In this document: one piece after another, positions 1 through 9,300 of the stretch
Position numbering within the stretch: the first letter of the stretch is position 1
Layout of the letters: every line of letters starts with the position of its first letter
DNA from: Acipenser ruthenus
Taxonomy: Eukaryota; Chordata; Actinopteri; Acipenseriformes; Acipenseridae
DNA: 64,000 nt
Assembly: GCF_902713425.1 (NCBI RefSeq)
Contig: NC_081198.1
Span: forward strand, 21,745,188-21,809,187
Direction of reading: 5' to 3'
The notes under the pieces: model-generated
What the model saw: the letters and a program-made list of their open reading frames with translations, nothing else
Told to the model about the DNA's origin: nothing
Databases searched by the model: none
Made by a program: the position numbers and the translations under genes

Positions 1-1007
1 AACCCCCGAAGCTGAAGCAGGCTCAGATGCTGGAGGGCAGCATTCAGGTGTTTATATTTGGCCCTCCTTTCTTTTGCTTTCCTCTTGCCTGCTGCTATGA
101 AATAACCCTTAGTTCTCATTTTGACCATCTCCCACCACTCTATAGGGGAGTTGAATAGGTCACGCAAAGTGGTCCACTCAACAAGCCTGCTCTTATAGGC
201 TGCAGCTATGGAGGGGTCATCGAGTAAGGAGGTGTTTAATTTCCAGACCCCTGACCCCATCTGGGAGGTCTGAGGGACCTGCAATGTTACCTGCAGGAGC
301 CTATGGTCAGAGAAGAAGACGGCCTGGGTGTCTACTGCCGTCTTCGTAAGGGAGCTGGTATGCAGGACGAGATCTATACGGGAGAAGGAGGTCCCAGATG
401 AGCTCACCCAGGTAAAGGGAGGCACCAGGTCCTTACCTGCATCACACAGGGAGAAATCAAATATTACGGAGGACAAAACTCTACTAGAGCGGTCGTTGCG
501 TGGCCTGCTCCGGTCTACGTCCCTCAGAGCACAATTGAAGTCACCTGACACGATGACGGGTACGTTCCCCAGCAGGAGTGGACGCAGCTGTGGAAAAAAT
601 TGAACTCTTTCGTTTTGGTTAGTGGGTGCGTAGACATTGACCAGTCTGAGGGGAGTGTTGTTGTATGTCACATCCACGCTCAGAATTCTACCAGGTTCTA
701 CCTCCCTGCTGCTGCGGGAGGTAATAAATGTGTTTTTAAACAGGATACCTACTCCGTCGGCTCTGGCTATGTTGGAGCCCGACCAGAAGGAGTCCCCCAG
801 GGTCCAACTCTCCTTCAGGTCCCTATAATCAGGGCTCGACGAAATACCACACTCCTGCAGAAAGATGAGATCTGCTTTCAAGTTAGCTAGATAGTTTAGT
901 ACATCAAATCTTTTTTGTGTCTCCCTGATGCTCCTGACATTAACAGACACACATATCAGGGCCATCAGGGTAGCTAACAAGAAAAGGAGTCGCTGCGTCC
1001 ACCCCAT
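1..1007 (-). CDS. K0 ORF2, N-terminal 335 residues (endonuclease domain), cut by window edge
   Basis: Starts at the ATG ending at 1007, 5 nt after the ORF1 stop. It covers the complete apurinic/apyrimidinic-like endonuclease domain: Asn in NVRS (residue 23), Glu in QEC (52), GDFN (155-158) and SDH (233-235). It then runs into the linker before the reverse transcriptase. The reading frame is open to base 1. One private change, W736C-like variation aside, is visible in the opposite-strand equivalent of GGNKC (C for W at the plus-strand reading near 730); it replaces the Pro of KNPFIT with Thr on the coding strand. Confidence 0.9.
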   Translation of the reverse strand, partial: MGWTQRLLFLLATLMALICVSVNVRSIRETQKRFDVLNYLANLKADLIFLQECGISSSPDYRDLKESWTLGDSFWSGSNIARADGVGILFKNTFITSRSSREVEPGRILSVDVTYNNTPLRLVNVYAPTNQNERVQFFPQLRPLLLGNVPVIVSGDFNCALRDVDRSRPRNDRSSRVLSSVIFDFSLCDAGKDLVPPFTWVSSSGTSFSRIDLVLHTSSLTKTAVDTQAVFFSDHRLLQVTLQVPQTSQMGSGVWKLNTSLLDDPSIAAAYKSRLVEWTTLRDLFNSPIEWWEMVKMRTKGYFIAAGKRKAKERRAKYKHLNAALQHLSLLQLRG

Positions 1008-1012
1008 AGCGA

Positions 1013-2959
1013 CTATGATTGGGAGGTCGGGACACTCTTCCTACTCTTAGCTCTACGCTTGCTTCGAGGGGGCTTGGGCTTATTTGCAACTCCCATCACC
1101 CCTGAGAAGGTACTCACTGCTGCCTCGTCCAAGAAGGCACCGTCTTTATATGCACAGTACGTAGAGTTGTTGGGGCTATTCAACTCCCCACAAGGTAAGT
1201 CTGGTGGAACTTGCTCAGGGCCCCTCGGAACATGTGGGTCAGCTTTGTCCTGGGGGGGGGTTATGACAGACAGCATTCTTTGGCTGTTACCGTCTGTTGA
1301 ATTGGAGCTGTTAGCAGACTTCTGGCTTACCGCGTCCAGGGGTATTCCCATGTCCTCCAGTGCTGTATCTAGGAGGACCTCTAGGGGGCCCCTGGTTTTG
1401 CCCATACAAGGGAGGGGGTCAAGGATGCTTTGAAGGGAGGCCCTTCGCTTGAAGAGGGTCATTGCTACCGAGGTACTGCTGGTCAGGGAAGGTGTTGACC
1501 CCGACCTCTCCCTCGGTGCATTAGTGAACACCTCTTCTGCGAGGTGTGCTAGGGTTTGTGCCAACGACTGGGAAGGCTGGCTGGGGATGCCCTGGCTGGC
1601 TGCTACCTGCCCACTAGGCGGCAGTGTAGCCGTCCCACTCGCCTCCGTCTCTGCCTGCGAGGGCAAGACTGGGGACTTTGTGTGGACATTAGCTGGTTTT
1701 GGATCTATGGGGGCCACCTGCAACTTGCTGTCTTTGATCCTGATCTTCTTTCTTTTCCCCCCCTCGTCTCTACCCTTTCTTTTCCCCACCCTCTGCTGGT
1801 TCTTCACTCCCTTCCCCTCCTTCTCACTCTCACTTTCACTGTCGCTTTCGCTTTCCTCCCCCACGGACTCAATCCTTATGGCGTCATAACGAGAGCCGAG
1901 GGGGAGTGCTGGCGCTGAGAGGGCCCTACTCAGGGGGGGGCCGCTGCTGGGTCCGGGCTCCCTCCCTGCCTCGTGTTCTGCATCAGAGGAGCTACTGGAG
2001 GAGCTAGTGGAGTAGCTGTTGTACTCTCTCTCTGGGCTGGGGGAAGGGGTCCTCGTAAAACGGGACATGTCTCGGGGGCGGGGGGGTGAGGGGGGTGCTG
2101 GTGATGATGGTGGTGCTGGAGTCTGGGTCTTGAATACTGTTGGTGGTGATGTGGACTGATCTTTGTTACTTGCTCCCTCTTCCTGCTCAGGCCTAGGCTT
2201 GTTCGTACTTGCCTTGCTGGCTCTGGCCATGTTGGCATAGGAAGAGGGGCAGTCCTTAAACAGGTGCCCCTTCTTTCCACACAAATTGCACTGCCTCTCT
2301 TCTCTGCAGTGGCTGGTCTCGTGGGGGGCGCCGCAGTTCCTGCACTTGACTACAGTACATGCGGCCGCCAGGTGTCCTAATTCCCCACATTTCCTGCAGA
2401 GTTTTGGCATCCCATTATAGAATACCAGCCCTCTGTTGGGCCCTAACACTATGGAGTTTGGAATGTGGCGGACGCCTCCAATGCCCGATGGATCAACATT
2501 AAGGCGTACCAGCCACTTTCTGGCTCCTGTCCAAACCCCATCTTCGTCTGTAATTTTCCTCCCTTCTGATGACACCCTCCCATAGCGGTTAAGCCATGTT
2601 GTAATATCATAGTCGCTAACAGCCTCATTGAAAAATTGGACAGTAACAACTTTCATTTCTCTGTCTGTCAGTGCATCCACACAAAATTCTTTGTATGGAG
2701 CGAGATATTTATTCTCCCCCCAAAAGGACCACATTTCTTGTAACTTTTGGGGGTTCCTAAAACTGACCTCAAACACTTCCTTAAGCCCTGGCAATTTCAC
2801 CAAACAATTCAAGTCAGAAGGGGAAAAACCCATACCCCTCTGAAGAATGGTCCGGCTGAACTCCAGTCTCGTCAGTCCTGGTTCCGTTTCATCTTGCTGG
2901 GTCCTTGTGAAGCGCACCGCATTGTGCCTCCTGGTCTCCTGGGTTGGCCGGAACGCCAT
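1013..2959 (-). CDS. K0 ORF1: nucleic-acid-binding protein with three CCHC knuckles
   Basis: An open frame of 648 aa, the full family length. It has the same architecture as the K3 ORF1 (described there). Private changes include Phe in TVFKTQT near residue 276 and Ser in KASTNK near 251. The 9-G tract (coding C9) near 1252-1260 has the in-frame length. The stop is TAG, 5 nt before the ORF2 ATG, in a different frame, which suggests coupled termination and reinitiation for ORF2. Confidence 0.9.
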   Translation of the reverse strand: MAFRPTQETRRHNAVRFTRTQQDETEPGLTRLEFSRTILQRGMGFSPSDLNCLVKLPGLKEVFEVSFRNPQKLQEMWSFWGENKYLAPYKEFCVDALTDREMKVVTVQFFNEAVSDYDITTWLNRYGRVSSEGRKITDEDGVWTGARKWLVRLNVDPSGIGGVRHIPNSIVLGPNRGLVFYNGMPKLCRKCGELGHLAAACTVVKCRNCGAPHETSHCREERQCNLCGKKGHLFKDCPSSYANMARASKASTNKPRPEQEEGASNKDQSTSPPTVFKTQTPAPPSSPAPPSPPRPRDMSRFTRTPSPSPEREYNSYSTSSSSSSSDAEHEAGREPGPSSGPPLSRALSAPALPLGSRYDAIRIESVGEESESDSESESEKEGKGVKNQQRVGKRKGRDEGGKRKKIRIKDSKLQVAPIDPKPANVHTKSPVLPSQAETEASGTATLPPSGQVAASQGIPSQPSQSLAQTLAHLAEEVFTNAPRERSGSTPSLTSSTSVAMTLFKRRASLQSILDPLPCMGKTRGPLEVLLDTALEDMGIPLDAVSQKSANSSNSTDGNSQRMLSVITPPQDKADPHVPRGPEQVPPDLPCGELNSPNNSTYCAYKDGAFLDEAAVSTFSGVMGVANKPKPPRSKRRAKSRKSVPTSQS

Positions 2960-3419
2960 CCTTCAGCTGGCTCCTCCGATTGGGGTGGGAGAAGCCTCTG
3001 GACGTCCGGGTTGTCTCTCTCTACGGAAAAGAAACAACGTAAGCAGCAAATCTGGGCAGTTGAAGGAACTATTACTTTAGTCCCTGAGGAGATGGTTGCC
3101 TCGCAAGAGGGACCCCCTCCCCAGGTGAACGGTGTCCTTCCCTGGCGGAGTAGGGGGCGCTGCTTGGCACCGAGACCACGTAGGAAGAATCGTGGCTGTG
3201 ACGCCTCCTCGGGGTCCGGGGCCGCCCTCTGCTCCTCCCAGATGGCGCCCTCTGCTGGGCGCCTGCTGCTCTCTCGGTCTGGATCTCGATTACAATCAAG
3301 GGCTGGGGATGAGGTCGTCTAGGTCATCAAAGGGTCCTCAAAGGTCGTCTGGATGGTAGGTCCTCCTTCTCTCTAACTCCAGGAACGTCTGGAAAAGCCT
3401 GAAAAAGAAAAAAAACTGG

Positions 3420-3478
3420 TATTAAACTGATAAGAACAGATACTACACTTGATCTTAGCCAAAAGGCCGAGAAGCGAT
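3420..3478 (-). pseudogene. RNU2: U2 snRNA 5' fragment (nt 1-59), interrupted by K0
   Basis: Matches U2 from its first nucleotide (complement of 3478) to nucleotide 59, where the truncated K0 5' end begins. It keeps the branch-point-recognition sequence GTAGTA and stem-loop I, but has no Sm site. The upstream promoter is present. The candidate PSE of this unit differs from its neighbours: ATTCATTGG in place of ATTCAAAGG near 3528-3537. Confidence 0.93.
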
Positions 3479-4051
3479 GGCGACTTGGCCCTTGCCCGGG
3501 GCCCCCCAGCCCGGACGGCACAGGGGGATTCATTGGTGGGTGCAAAATTCCAAGCACAAGCAGACCCCCAAAAAACGGGCTGCTGCTTCCAGAGGGGAAA
3601 TGTGCAATTTAAGCAGGAGAAAACAAAACAAAGCAAAAACACACACATAACACCAAAAACAAAACATAAACTGGCGGAGTGCGTCTTACAAATAGTCATG
3701 CCAAGCTGCTATGCTGTGCAAGGTGCCTTGGGTAACTACAACTGTGCCTCGCTGGCTGGCTGGCTTGCTAAGAAGGTCCTGGCATAGGGACATGTTCCAC
3801 CACACTTGTCTGGTTAGCTGCATGCTCCCAGGAAACAACCTGCTGCTGTCTACATCATCACCACATGTGAATAAAAGAAAGAAAGACAGCAAGAAAGAAA
3901 GAGAGAAAGAAAGAGAGAAAGAGAGAAAGAAAGAGAGAAAGAAAGAAAGAGAGAAAGAAAAAAAAGAAGTAAAACGGCGGGAAAACTTGCATGAACACTG
4001 GCACTCTCCCTCCAGCAGGGGTAGACAAAATGCTCACAGGAGAGATCCAGA

Positions 4052-4067
4052 TCTGACTTTGACCAAC
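4052..4067 (-). terminator. snRNA 3' box of the U2 gene at 4079-4266
   Basis: The sense sequence GTTGGTCAAAGTCAGA begins 12 nt after the U2 3' end and fits the vertebrate 3' box pattern GTTT-N-AAARNNAGA apart from the third base of GTTT. In vertebrate snRNA genes this element directs 3' end formation by Integrator. The same element follows every other U2 3' end in the window at the same offset. Confidence 0.75.
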
Positions 4068-4078
4068 GTTAGAGAAAG

Positions 4079-4266
4079 GTGTGCACCGTTCCCGGAGGTA
4101 CTGCAATACCGGGCCGATGCGTGGAGTGGACGGAGCAAGCCCCTGTTCCATCTCCCGATTCCAAAAATCAATTTAATATATGGTCCCCTGATAGGGGACG
4201 TATCAGATATTAAACTGATAAGAACAGATACTACACTTGATCTTAGCCAAAAGGCCGAGAAGCGAT
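4079..4266 (-). ncRNA. RNU2: U2 snRNA, complete (reference copy)
   Basis: A spliceosomal snRNA that pairs with the intron branch point. The sense strand starts ATCGCTTCTCGGCC and is about 188 nt long. Visible parts are the U6-pairing 5' region, GTAGTA branch-point recognition at 33-38, the stem IIb hairpin GTCCCC/GGGGAC around 69-84, the Sm site GATTTTTGG at 98-106, stem-loop III, and stem-loop IV with the loop TATTGCAGTACC that binds U2A'/U2B''. It differs from human U2 mostly by compensating stem changes. I take this as the canonical copy for the array. Confidence 0.96.
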
Positions 4267-4310
4267 GGCGACTTGGCCCTTGCCCGGGGCCCCCCAGCCC
4301 GGACGGCACA

Positions 4311-4329
4311 GGGGGATTCAAAAGGTGGG
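4311..4329 (-). promoter_or_regulatory. candidate proximal sequence element (PSE) of U2
   Basis: The sense sequence CCCACCTTTTGAATCCCCC lies 45-63 bp upstream of the U2 start. This is where the vertebrate SNAPc-binding PSE is expected, and CACC followed by T/A-rich sequence resembles its consensus. It is conserved in every unit. Here and near 30375 it carries one extra A (plus strand). No TATA box follows, as expected for a Pol II snRNA gene. The call rests on position and partial consensus. Confidence 0.5.
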
Positions 4330-4474
4330 TGCAAAATTCCAAGCACAAGCAGACCCCCAAAAAACGGGCTGCTGCTTCCAGAGGGGAAATGTGCAATTTA
4401 AGCAGGAGAAAACAAAACAAAGCAAAAACACACACATAACACCAAAAACAAAACATAAACTGGCGGAGTGCGTC

Positions 4475-4524
4475 TTACAAATAGTCATGCCAAGCTGCAA
4501 TGCTGTACAAGGTGCCTTGGGTAA
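4475..4524 (-). promoter_or_regulatory. candidate distal sequence element (DSE) of U2
   Basis: About 209-258 bp upstream of U2 there is an octamer-like ATTTGTAA (6 of 8 with ATTTGCAT). About 25-45 bp further up is TTACCCAAGGCACCTTG, which resembles the Staf/ZNF143 (SPH) site that begins with ACCCA. An octamer plus SPH at about -220 is the standard vertebrate snRNA enhancer. The block is conserved in every unit. Confidence 0.45.
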
Positions 4525-4869
4525 CTACAACTGTGCCTCGCTGGCTGGCTGGCTTGCTAAGAAGGTCCTGGCATAGGGACATGTTCCACCACACTTGTCT
4601 GGTTAGCTGCATGCTCCCAGGAAACAACCTGCTGCTGTCTACATCATCACCACATGTGAATAAAAGAAAGAAAGACAGCAAGAAAGAAAGAGAGAAAGAA
4701 AGAGAGAAAGAGAGAAAGAAAGAGAGAAAGAAAGAAAGAGAGAAAGAAAAAAAAAAGAAGTAAAACGGCGGGAAAACTTGCATCAACACTGGCACTCTCC
4801 CTCCAGCAGGGGTAGACAAAATGCTCACAGGAGAGATCCAGATCTGACTTTGACCAACGTTAGAGAAAG

Positions 4870-5057
4870 GTGTGCACCGTTCCCGGAGGTACTGCAATAC
4901 CGGGCCGATGCGTGGAGTGGACGGAGCAAGCCCCTGTTCCATCTCCCGATTCCAAAAATCAATTTAATATATGGTCCCCTGATAGGGGACGTATCAGATA
5001 TTAAACTGATAAGAACAGATACTACACTTGATCTTAGCCAAAAGGCCGAGAAGCGAT
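4870..5057 (-). ncRNA. RNU2: U2 snRNA, complete
   Basis: I see no difference from the copy at 4079-4266. The 3' box lies at about 4843-4858. It is 791 bp from the previous U2 start. The promoter region 5058-5320 is intact. Confidence 0.95.
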
Positions 5058-5643
5058 GGCGACTTGGCCCTTGCCCGGGGCCCCCCAGCCCGGACGGCAC
5101 AGGGGGATTCAAAGGTGGGTGCAAAATTTCAAGCACAAGCAGACCCCAAAAAAACGGGCTGCTGCTTCCAGAGGGGAAATGTGCAATTTAAGCAGGAGAA
5201 AACAAAACAAAGCAAAAACACACACATAACACCAAAAACAAAACATAAACTGGCGGAGTGCGTCTTACAAATAGTCATGCCAAGCTGCTATGCTGTGCAA
5301 GGTGCCTTGGGTAACTACAACTGTGCCTCGCTGGCTGGCTGGCTTGCTAAGAAGGTCCTGGCATAGGGACATGTTCCACCACACTTGTCTGGTTAGCTGC
5401 ATGCTCCCAGGAAACAACCTGCTGCTGTCTACATCATCACCACATGTGAATAAAAGAAAGAAAGACAGCAAGAAAGAAAGAGAGAAAGAAAGAGAGAAAG
5501 AGAGAAAGAAAGAGAGAAAGAAAAATAAAAGAAGTAAAACGGCGGGAAAACTTGCATCAACACTGGCACTCTCCCTCCAGCAGGGGTAGACAAAATGCTC
5601 ACAGGAGAGATCCAGATCTGACTTTGACCAACGTTAGAGAAAG

Positions 5644-5758
5644 GTGTGCACCGTTCCCGGAGGTACTGCAATACCGGGCCGATGCGTGGAGTGGACGGAG
5701 CAAGCCCCTGTTCCATCTCCCGATTCCAAAAATCAATTTAATATATGGTCCCCTGATA
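5644..5758 (-). pseudogene. RNU2: U2 snRNA 3' fragment (from nt 74-76 to 188), cut by K1
   Basis: Keeps the Sm site and stem-loops III and IV but has no 5' part. The K1 3' end joins it at U2 nucleotide 74-76, with ATA shared by both sequences. This junction is about 21 nt away from that of K2, K3, K4 and K8, so the insertion used a different point in U2. Confidence 0.9.
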
Positions 5759-6391
5759 CTCTTTTATTGAGATTTTACATTTTTTACATTTACACCCATT
5801 CGTTTTTTCATTCATTTTACATTTCTTTTAAAGATGACATTCATGCATACAGACATACATTTTGTTTTAAAAGCATTTAAAATACATTTAAAAACACCAA
5901 GACAATTGTGCTTTGTACATGGTTAAAACAGACACAGATTAAAATCAACATGAAAAAAACCTGTGCTGTTTTAAAAGTGACTGGAAAAAAAGAACCATCT
6001 ATAAAAAACCAGTGCTTGTGAGGGCCGGGGAGTGCTCTCTAAAAAAGTGAACATAAACCTAGATCTAAAACAGGGACAGGGGAAAAGGGACAGTGTATAA
6101 ACAGTGAGTTAAAATTCTAAAATTTTAAAACACTTAAAATGTAACTTTTAATAGTTTACATTAAAAATCTTAAAGATACATAAAACAAAACAAAACAAAA
6201 TCAAATAAAACATTCAAATTAAATCAAAGGTCCATAAAACTGAAACAAAAAGACTACATAAAACCAGGGCACCGTTGAAAAACGGTCATGCCAGCTAAAA
6301 AGGGCGGAATGCTGGCATGACAAAATAAATAAAAGGCTTAGCGGTGCCCCGTAGTCCCGCTCCTAGGAGCTAGCGGTTCCAGTTTTTTCCC
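5756..6391 (-). other. K1 3' UTR, AT-rich, with hairpins near the ORF2 stop
   Basis: 636 bp with no coding content. Soon after the ORF2 stop come an imperfect palindrome (CCGCTCCTAGGAGC on the plus strand, about 6355-6368), a strong hairpin at 6285-6321 with an 11-bp stem (GTCATGCCAGC / GCTGGCATGAC) and 15-nt loop, and a small hairpin ACCGTT-GAAA-AACGGT at 6271-6286. The far end reads, in sense, CTCAATAAAAGAGTAT. AATAAA therefore lies about 7 nt from the element end, and there is no poly(A) tail. The same layout recurs in all K copies that keep the 3' end. Confidence 0.85.
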
Positions 6392-9300
6392 TTATTCCAT
6401 CTTCACGTCCTGAAGTCCGGCGATCCTCCACTCCGCGCAGGCCTTGTCCTTCCCGAGGGTCCGGATGTCCAGAATTACAAAGTCCTTGATAAGAGTTTGT
6501 GCCCTTCTGGTCGTGGTGATAGTGTCTAGCTCCTGCTTGTGATAGACACAGACGTTACGGCCTTCCCACAGGATCTGCTTGACAACATTGATGACACGCC
6601 AAACGCACTTAGCTGTGCTGGTAGTGATTCCTCCCGCAGGCCCATAGAGCACAGTCTCAGCGGTCATCTTGGCCGTGTCAGCAAACCTGTTTAGGAAGAC
6701 AGAGACAGAGAGCCAGACACTGCCAGCCACATCACACTCCCAGAAGATATGGGCTGGTGTTTCTCTCTTGCGGCACTTTGCATAGGGGCATGTTTCTACT
6801 TGGGCTAGTCCCCTCCTGAACATGAACGCTCGAGTGGGGAGTGCACTGTGGACGGTGTTCCATGCTATATCCTTCTGGACATTACTGAGGCAGCTGTGAG
6901 ACACATTCTCCCAGATTTTTTGGCTTTGGGTGAGGGAGAAAGTAGCTACTTTTTCAATTTCCTGGGAACCGGCAAGATATTTAGTTACAGCCTTGTATTC
7001 CCAGGAGGCCAATTTTGCTTTATCTAAGCCCAATTTATATATAGTGTCCCTTAAGGTTCTATAATACAATGGGGGGTCCCAGGAGTACGGCACGGTGTTA
7101 TCAATAGTGCAGAGGCCCAAGGCCCTGAGACAGGTGGCAAAATAGAAACGATTCATGTAACATACCTTCCTGTCCAGGGCCTGGATGTTCTTGATAGTTT
7201 GCGTGAGCCCCTGCACTCGGGTGAGCTGCACAACGTCCGGGACCCCCTTACCTCCCTTCTTGTCGACTTTACTCAGAGTGGCTCGCTTTACCCTCTCCAT
7301 CTTGCTGCCCCAGATAAAGCGGTGGATAATGCGGTCCACCACTTTTTTGGTGGTCCTGTCTGGGGGAAAGATTTTTCCTACATAAGAGAGGATGGGGAAC
7401 AGTATAGACTTGGTTATTAATACTCTACCCGTCATTGTTAAGGATCTTGTGCTCCATCCGCCAATCTTTTTACGGACCTGGTTAATGGCCGCCGTCCAGC
7501 TCTGGGCCCCCGAGCTATTGTTCTCGAAAATGAGGCCCAGAATCTTGATTTTGTCCTTTTTGACAGGGTACATGTCCGACAGTTCCCTATCTACCTGCCA
7601 ATTTTTAGACACGTAGACTTCGCTCTTGGACTTATTAATCACTGCCCCGGTCGCCGTGCAGTACTTCTCAAGGATATTACTAATCCGAGGTACCGACGAT
7701 GTGTTGGTGCAAATGAGTGACACATCGTCCATATATGCTGTTGTTTTGACCTGGACCCCGTTGGATCCAGGCAGCTGGAAACCAGTTATATTGGTATCCC
7801 TACGAATTGCCTGCAGGAGGGGTTCAATGCACACGACATATAGCAGTGGGGATAGTGGGCAACCCTGTCTGACCCCTGACTGGATAGATATTTTACCAGT
7901 CAGGTGCCTGTTCACCAAGACTCGGGTACTAATGTTTGTATATATGGTTTTAACCCACTCCCTAAGTCCAGGAGCGAATTTCATCTGGTCCATCACTTTG
8001 TACATATATTCATGGCTTACCCTATCGAACGCCTTCTCCTGGTCAAGGTTGAACAGGCAGAGGGGATGGTTCCGTTCTCTAGAATAAGCCAGAATGTCCC
8101 TTGTTAACATTAAAATATCCGTGATGGACCTCCCTGGGACGCCACAAGCCTGGTCGGGGCCAATGACCAAAGGGAGGTGTACTTGTAGCCGGAGCATCAG
8201 AGCTTTGGCTAGTATCTTGTAATCCACGCAAAGGAGGCTGATTGGGCGCCAATTCCGTAGATCTTTAACTTCCCCTTTCTTATGAAGGAGAGTAATTACA
8301 CTCTCCCGCATAGAAGGGCCCAACCGCTTCTCCCTGTAGACCGCTCTGTAGACCTCCGCTAAATGGACTTTTAGCGTGTCCCAAAAAAGATGGTAATACT
8401 CACCCGGGATGCCATCTGGACCTGGCGTCTTACCGGTGTTCATGGTCTTAACCGCCTGGGTGAGCTCCTCCAGCGTGAGTTCTGGGTCCTTCTCCTCCTC
8501 CTCGTCGTCCCGCACTGAGTCAGGCTCCAACTGGCTCAGGAACCACTCTATCAGGGTGTCATCTGTAGCTTTGATGTTATATAGGTCCCTATAGAAGTTC
8601 TCTACCACTTTTTTCACTCCCTCACTATCCTCTGCTATCCTCCCCCTGCTGTCGAGCATGGAGGACATCAAGTGCCGCTTCTCCCTCGTTTTCTGGAAGA
8701 AGAAGCGAGTACACTTTTCGTCTTCCTCCATTTTTTGCACTTTTGAATTGTGCATGACCTTTCGTTGTTCCTCCCTACAAAGCACTGAAAGATCTAGCTT
8801 GGTCTGGGCTATCTCGTCACTTACAGGGAACCCCCGAAGCTGAAGCAGGCTCAGACGCTGGAGGGCAGCATTCAGGTATTTATATTTGGCCCTCCTTTCT
8901 TTTGCTTTCCTCTTGCCTGCTGCTATGAAATAACCCTTAGTTCTCATTTTGACCATCTCCCACCACTCTATAGGGGAGTTGAATAGGTCACGCAAAGTGG
9001 TCCACTCAACAAGCCTGCTCTTATAGGCTGCAGCTATGGAGGGGTCATCGAGTAAGGAGGTGTTTAATTTCCAGACCCCTGACCCCATCTGGGAGGTCTG
9101 AGGGACCTGCAATGTTACCTGCAGGAGCCTATGGTCAGAGAAGAAGACGGCCTGGGTGTCTACTGCCGTCTTCGTAAGGGAGCTGGTATGCAGGACGAGA
9201 TCTATACGGGAGAAGGAGGTCCCAGATGAGCTCACCCAGGTAAAGGGAGGCACCAGGTCCTTACCTGCATCACACAGGGAGAAATCAAATATTACGGAGG

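Larger units (their letters stand above)
1..3419 (-). mobile_element. K0: U2-inserted LINE copy, partial at window edge, 5' truncated
   Basis: Member of the main LINE family. The window holds the first third of ORF2, all of ORF1 and part of the 5' UTR; the rest of ORF2 and the 3' end lie to the left of base 1. The 5' end stops inside the A-rich part of the 5' UTR (about 3400-3419) and joins U2 sequence at U2 nucleotide 59. It therefore lacks about 290 bp of leader, including the U5-like heads seen in K2 and K3. The orientation is the same as U2. A 5' truncation of this kind is the usual result of incomplete reverse transcription. It shares the His variant at ORF2 residue 320 with K4 and K8. 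Confidence 0.93.
3420..5758 (-). repeat. U2 tandem repeat block A
   Basis: Holds a U2 5' fragment, two complete U2 genes and a U2 3' fragment, at a period of about 790 bp (U2 starts at 3478, 4266 and 5057). Each spacer has, in sense order after U2, a 3' box, about 90 bp of unique sequence, a CT-rich microsatellite (plus-strand GAAA/GAGA at about 3874-3967, 4663-4759 and 5453-5533), and then about 350 bp of promoter sequence leading to the next U2. I see no protein gene in the spacers. Long frames crossing the microsatellite are artefacts. Confidence 0.93.

Noticed and set aside
3711-4439. Plus-strand frame of 242 codons rich in KKEREKE
   Set aside because: It is the antisense of U2 promoter, microsatellite and U2 gene. 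It recurs in every unit with length set by the microsatellite, so it is not a gene.
7626-8087. Plus-strand frame of 153 codons opposite ORF2, repeated in each K copy
   Set aside because: It is the antisense shadow of a conserved reverse transcriptase; its conservation follows from ORF2.
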